From NCBI GenBank assembly GCA_963575745.1, contig CAUYUJ010016483.1:211792-275791 (forward strand): 64,000 nt of DNA, read 5' to 3'. This DNA comes from Prorocentrum cordatum (lineage: Eukaryota > Sar > Dinophyceae > Prorocentrales > Prorocentraceae). Position numbers and translations under genes: made by a program. Of the stretch, positions 61,962 to 64,000 are shown piece by piece. The notes below the pieces were generated by a model. The model saw nothing but the letters and a program-made list of their open reading frames with translations, ran no database searches and had not been told where the DNA came from. Every line of letters starts with the position of its first letter. The stretch's first letter is position 1.

Positions 61962-62135
61962 TTAAACCTTGTGGCGCGAGCAGAGCGGGTGGCGGCATCT
62001 CGAGCGAGCCGACGGGAAGAGGGCGGAGGACAGGGCAGTCAGGGGGCAGGGCCGACGAGGGAGGCCTGCGTCAGCTGCGGCACCGCCGCCGACGACGAGG
62101 GGCCAAAGGGGGTCCTCGTGCGGGACTCGGGTTAG

Positions 62136-62285
62136 GTCGGGCATGTCCCCCCTACGGGCGGATTCTGGAACAAACAAAAGGAATTCAACACATGCCCCCA
62201 CATAGTCAACAAACACAACACATCGCCCCCCAACTATTCTTGGACTATGTTTGAAATCTTCCTCCTGTAGAGGGACATGCCCGAC
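62136..62285. mobile_element. MITE family A, cluster copy 5
   Basis: Left end GTCGGGCATGTCCCCCCTAC; right end TGTAGAGGGACATGCCCGAC. The interior has ACATAGTCAACAAACACAAC and TTGGACTATGTTTG. It is 150 bp. Confidence 0.85.
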
Positions 62286-64000
62286 TCAAGACGGGGGGTG
62301 GAGGGGAAAGGGGGGGGCGCCTCGGGAGCATCCCGGGCGCTTCCTTGGCGCTCTCTTGGAGACCGTGGGGGGGCCCTCGGCCCCGCACGGCGGGTACGCG
62401 GGTGCCGGCAAGGGAAGAAGGGAAGAGAAACAATAGGAAGAAAAGGCCACCTTCACGCCGGGGCCGCCGTGCTTCAGCAGCGAGTCCCGGAGCATGGTGG
62501 CCTTCGGTCGCGGCGCGCGCCACTGGGGAAGCGAGGGGTGGCAGAAGGAGGGGGACTATAGCAAGCACGTCAGGTAAGAACCGCGCCTGCCACCAGGTGC
62601 CCCACATAGTATCTTATCCCTGAATGGACCTGGGGGCCCACGTAAGGCATGGGGCACCCTCAGGAACTTCAGAGCTCTGCGACAAACGTGCCCCTGGATT
62701 CTTGCCGCAAGTCTTCTGAACGTACGTGCTTACTGTAAGAGGAGCCCTCCTCCCTCTCCTTGGGCGGTGCGGGCTTCTTGGATCGGACCCTCTCTTCCTG
62801 GGGGCGGAAGGCGCGGCAAGGGGGCAGCGCTGGATATGCCGCCCTGTGGGGTGGTCCAGCAAAGATCCAAGATATCCGCACAGACCTCCGACGATTCGTG
62901 CTTGTGCCGTTCTTTCCTTCGAAGTGCTGCTGTTGCTCCTCCCCCATACGGTCTGGAACTTTTGCTGAGCGTGTCGCGGCGGCGGACTGGCGACACGCCA
63001 TGCCCTGTGAGCGGATAGCGTGTCGCTCCGTTCCGCGAGGCGGGGAGGCAGGAAAGACTCGGGACGCTGACGCTTGGGGACCAGGACATGGTGAGCGTGT
63101 CGCGCCGAAGCGTGTTGGGCCAGAACCGGCGGAGCGACACGCTGACAAAAAGTTCCCGACTGTATCTTCACTATTCTCGACCTCTTCGACCCCCAAGCAC
63201 CTGCCCAAGCTCCCAGACGGGTGGCCAAACCTGGCGCGTGAGAACACCGCGCAGAAGGAGGCCCAGAGCAGGTGGAAGGAGATCGGGGATCTACCCAGGT
63301 CAATCCAGACCCGGGTCAGCAGGAAACCAAAAAACTGCAACCCAGGAACAAAAAATTGCAACGCAGGTCTTCGCAAACCCGGGTCAGCCAATATGCTCGG
63401 CCGCCTCGCGGCCACGAGCGGCTCGCTAACCCGGGGTCAGCCAGAGGGGGTCTTCGCAGGATCCTGCAGGATCCGATGCCTGGCGGACCCGCGTCTGCAC
63501 GGACCCCCCTGTCTCGCGAGCTCCGAGGAGAGCGGCCCTCCCCCCCTTCCGGTCTCTTCCTTCCTCTCGGGTCTGGCGAGACGGGAGTTCGCAGGTCATC
63601 CCGCGCAGCTGATTGTCCTGGCGCCTCCCGGCGCCAGAGGCGCCAGCACGCCCAGGAGGGCGCCTGGCGTCGGGGCCGAAGCCAGCCGCCTGAAGCAGAT
63701 TTCGTAGGCCACCCTTGCTTTACTGAGGCGTAGGGCATTGCTGTACTGGCCGCGAGCACAAGATCAAGGCAAGTGCAATCAATGACTGGTAGTGGCAGAA
63801 CAGAGTAGTGCCAGCAAGCTATAGAATTAGACAGCGTTGGGTGTGAGCACAAGTGCGTGCAAGTCGTAAGCCCTCCTTTCCCAATCCTCCTTTCGTCGGA
63901 CACGATCTTCCTGCTCCTTCTGCCCCGCCCCGCCGCATCAACCTCCCCTCCTCCTCCATGCTCCCGCACCACCTCCTCCTCCGCCTCCTCCTCCTCCTCC
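62286..64000. other. GC-rich terminal interval, no supported gene
   Basis: GAGCGTGTCGC/GCGACACGC strings recur near 62960-63145 in both orientations. AACCCGGGTCAGC and CGCAGGATCCTGCAGGATCC occur near 63310-63475; the latter resembles the CTGCAGG cluster near 1437-1520. The window ends in a CTCCTC microsatellite (from about 63935). Frames of 136-315 codons overlap on both strands and have no domain. Confidence 0.4.

Noticed and set aside
62760-63707. 315-codon plus-strand frame near the window end
   Set aside because: Composition is Arg/Pro/Gly/Ser-rich with competing minus-strand frames of 229-248 codons. It crosses GCGTGTCGC repeats and has no domain.

Overview
The window looks like nuclear DNA of a dinoflagellate. 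The evidence is high GC, very large amounts of simple and tandem repeat, almost no ordinary genes, tyrosine-recombinase retroelement proteins of the kind common in dinoflagellates, a LINE-type ORF1 protein carrying an OTU protease domain, and a sequence resembling the dinoflagellate spliced leader in the retroelement repeats. The GC richness would fit a Prorocentrum-like genome, but the species cannot be fixed from this sequence. I found no rRNA, tRNA, CRISPR array or bacterial operon.

Layout. 1-6.5 kb: intergenic DNA with short inverted-repeat (MITE-like) elements, a 12-bp minisatellite, a 1.1 kb CAT-rich array and a 220-bp duplication flanking those arrays. 6.6-13.0 kb: one decayed tyrosine-recombinase retrotransposon with gag-like, reverse transcriptase, RNase H, tyrosine recombinase and C5-type methyltransferase regions, bounded by split direct repeats in the order A1-genes-B1-A2-B2. 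13-16 kb: trinucleotide arrays. 16029-16388: the only convincing host-type gene, a small secreted cysteine-rich protein. 17-22.7 kb: more inverted-repeat elements and arrays. 22.7-26.4 kb: a satellite of about 350 bp period. 26.4-31.1 kb: a LINE-like insertion on the minus strand with a 15-bp target-site duplication. Its 1081-aa ORF1 is intact, but the reverse transcriptase core of ORF2 is absent and a 63-bp minisatellite lies in its place. 32.5-37.3 kb: a two-copy 2.6 kb macro-repeat. 37.3-47.5 kb: satellite copies, a degenerate heptamer field resembling telomere repeat, and a frameshifted coding remnant. 47.8-54 kb: a lower-GC island with two inverted 22-bp minisatellite arrays. 54-64 kb: microsatellites, a 69-bp perfect palindrome and a cluster of four hairpin-ended MITEs.

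The coding regions do not form a shared pathway. The window is mainly a record of mobile-element insertion, decay and repeat expansion. The YR retroelement proteins would act together in reverse transcription and recombinase-mediated integration. The LINE ORF1 would presumably bind its own RNA. The secreted protein is unrelated to both. All identity counts and boundaries were made by eye.
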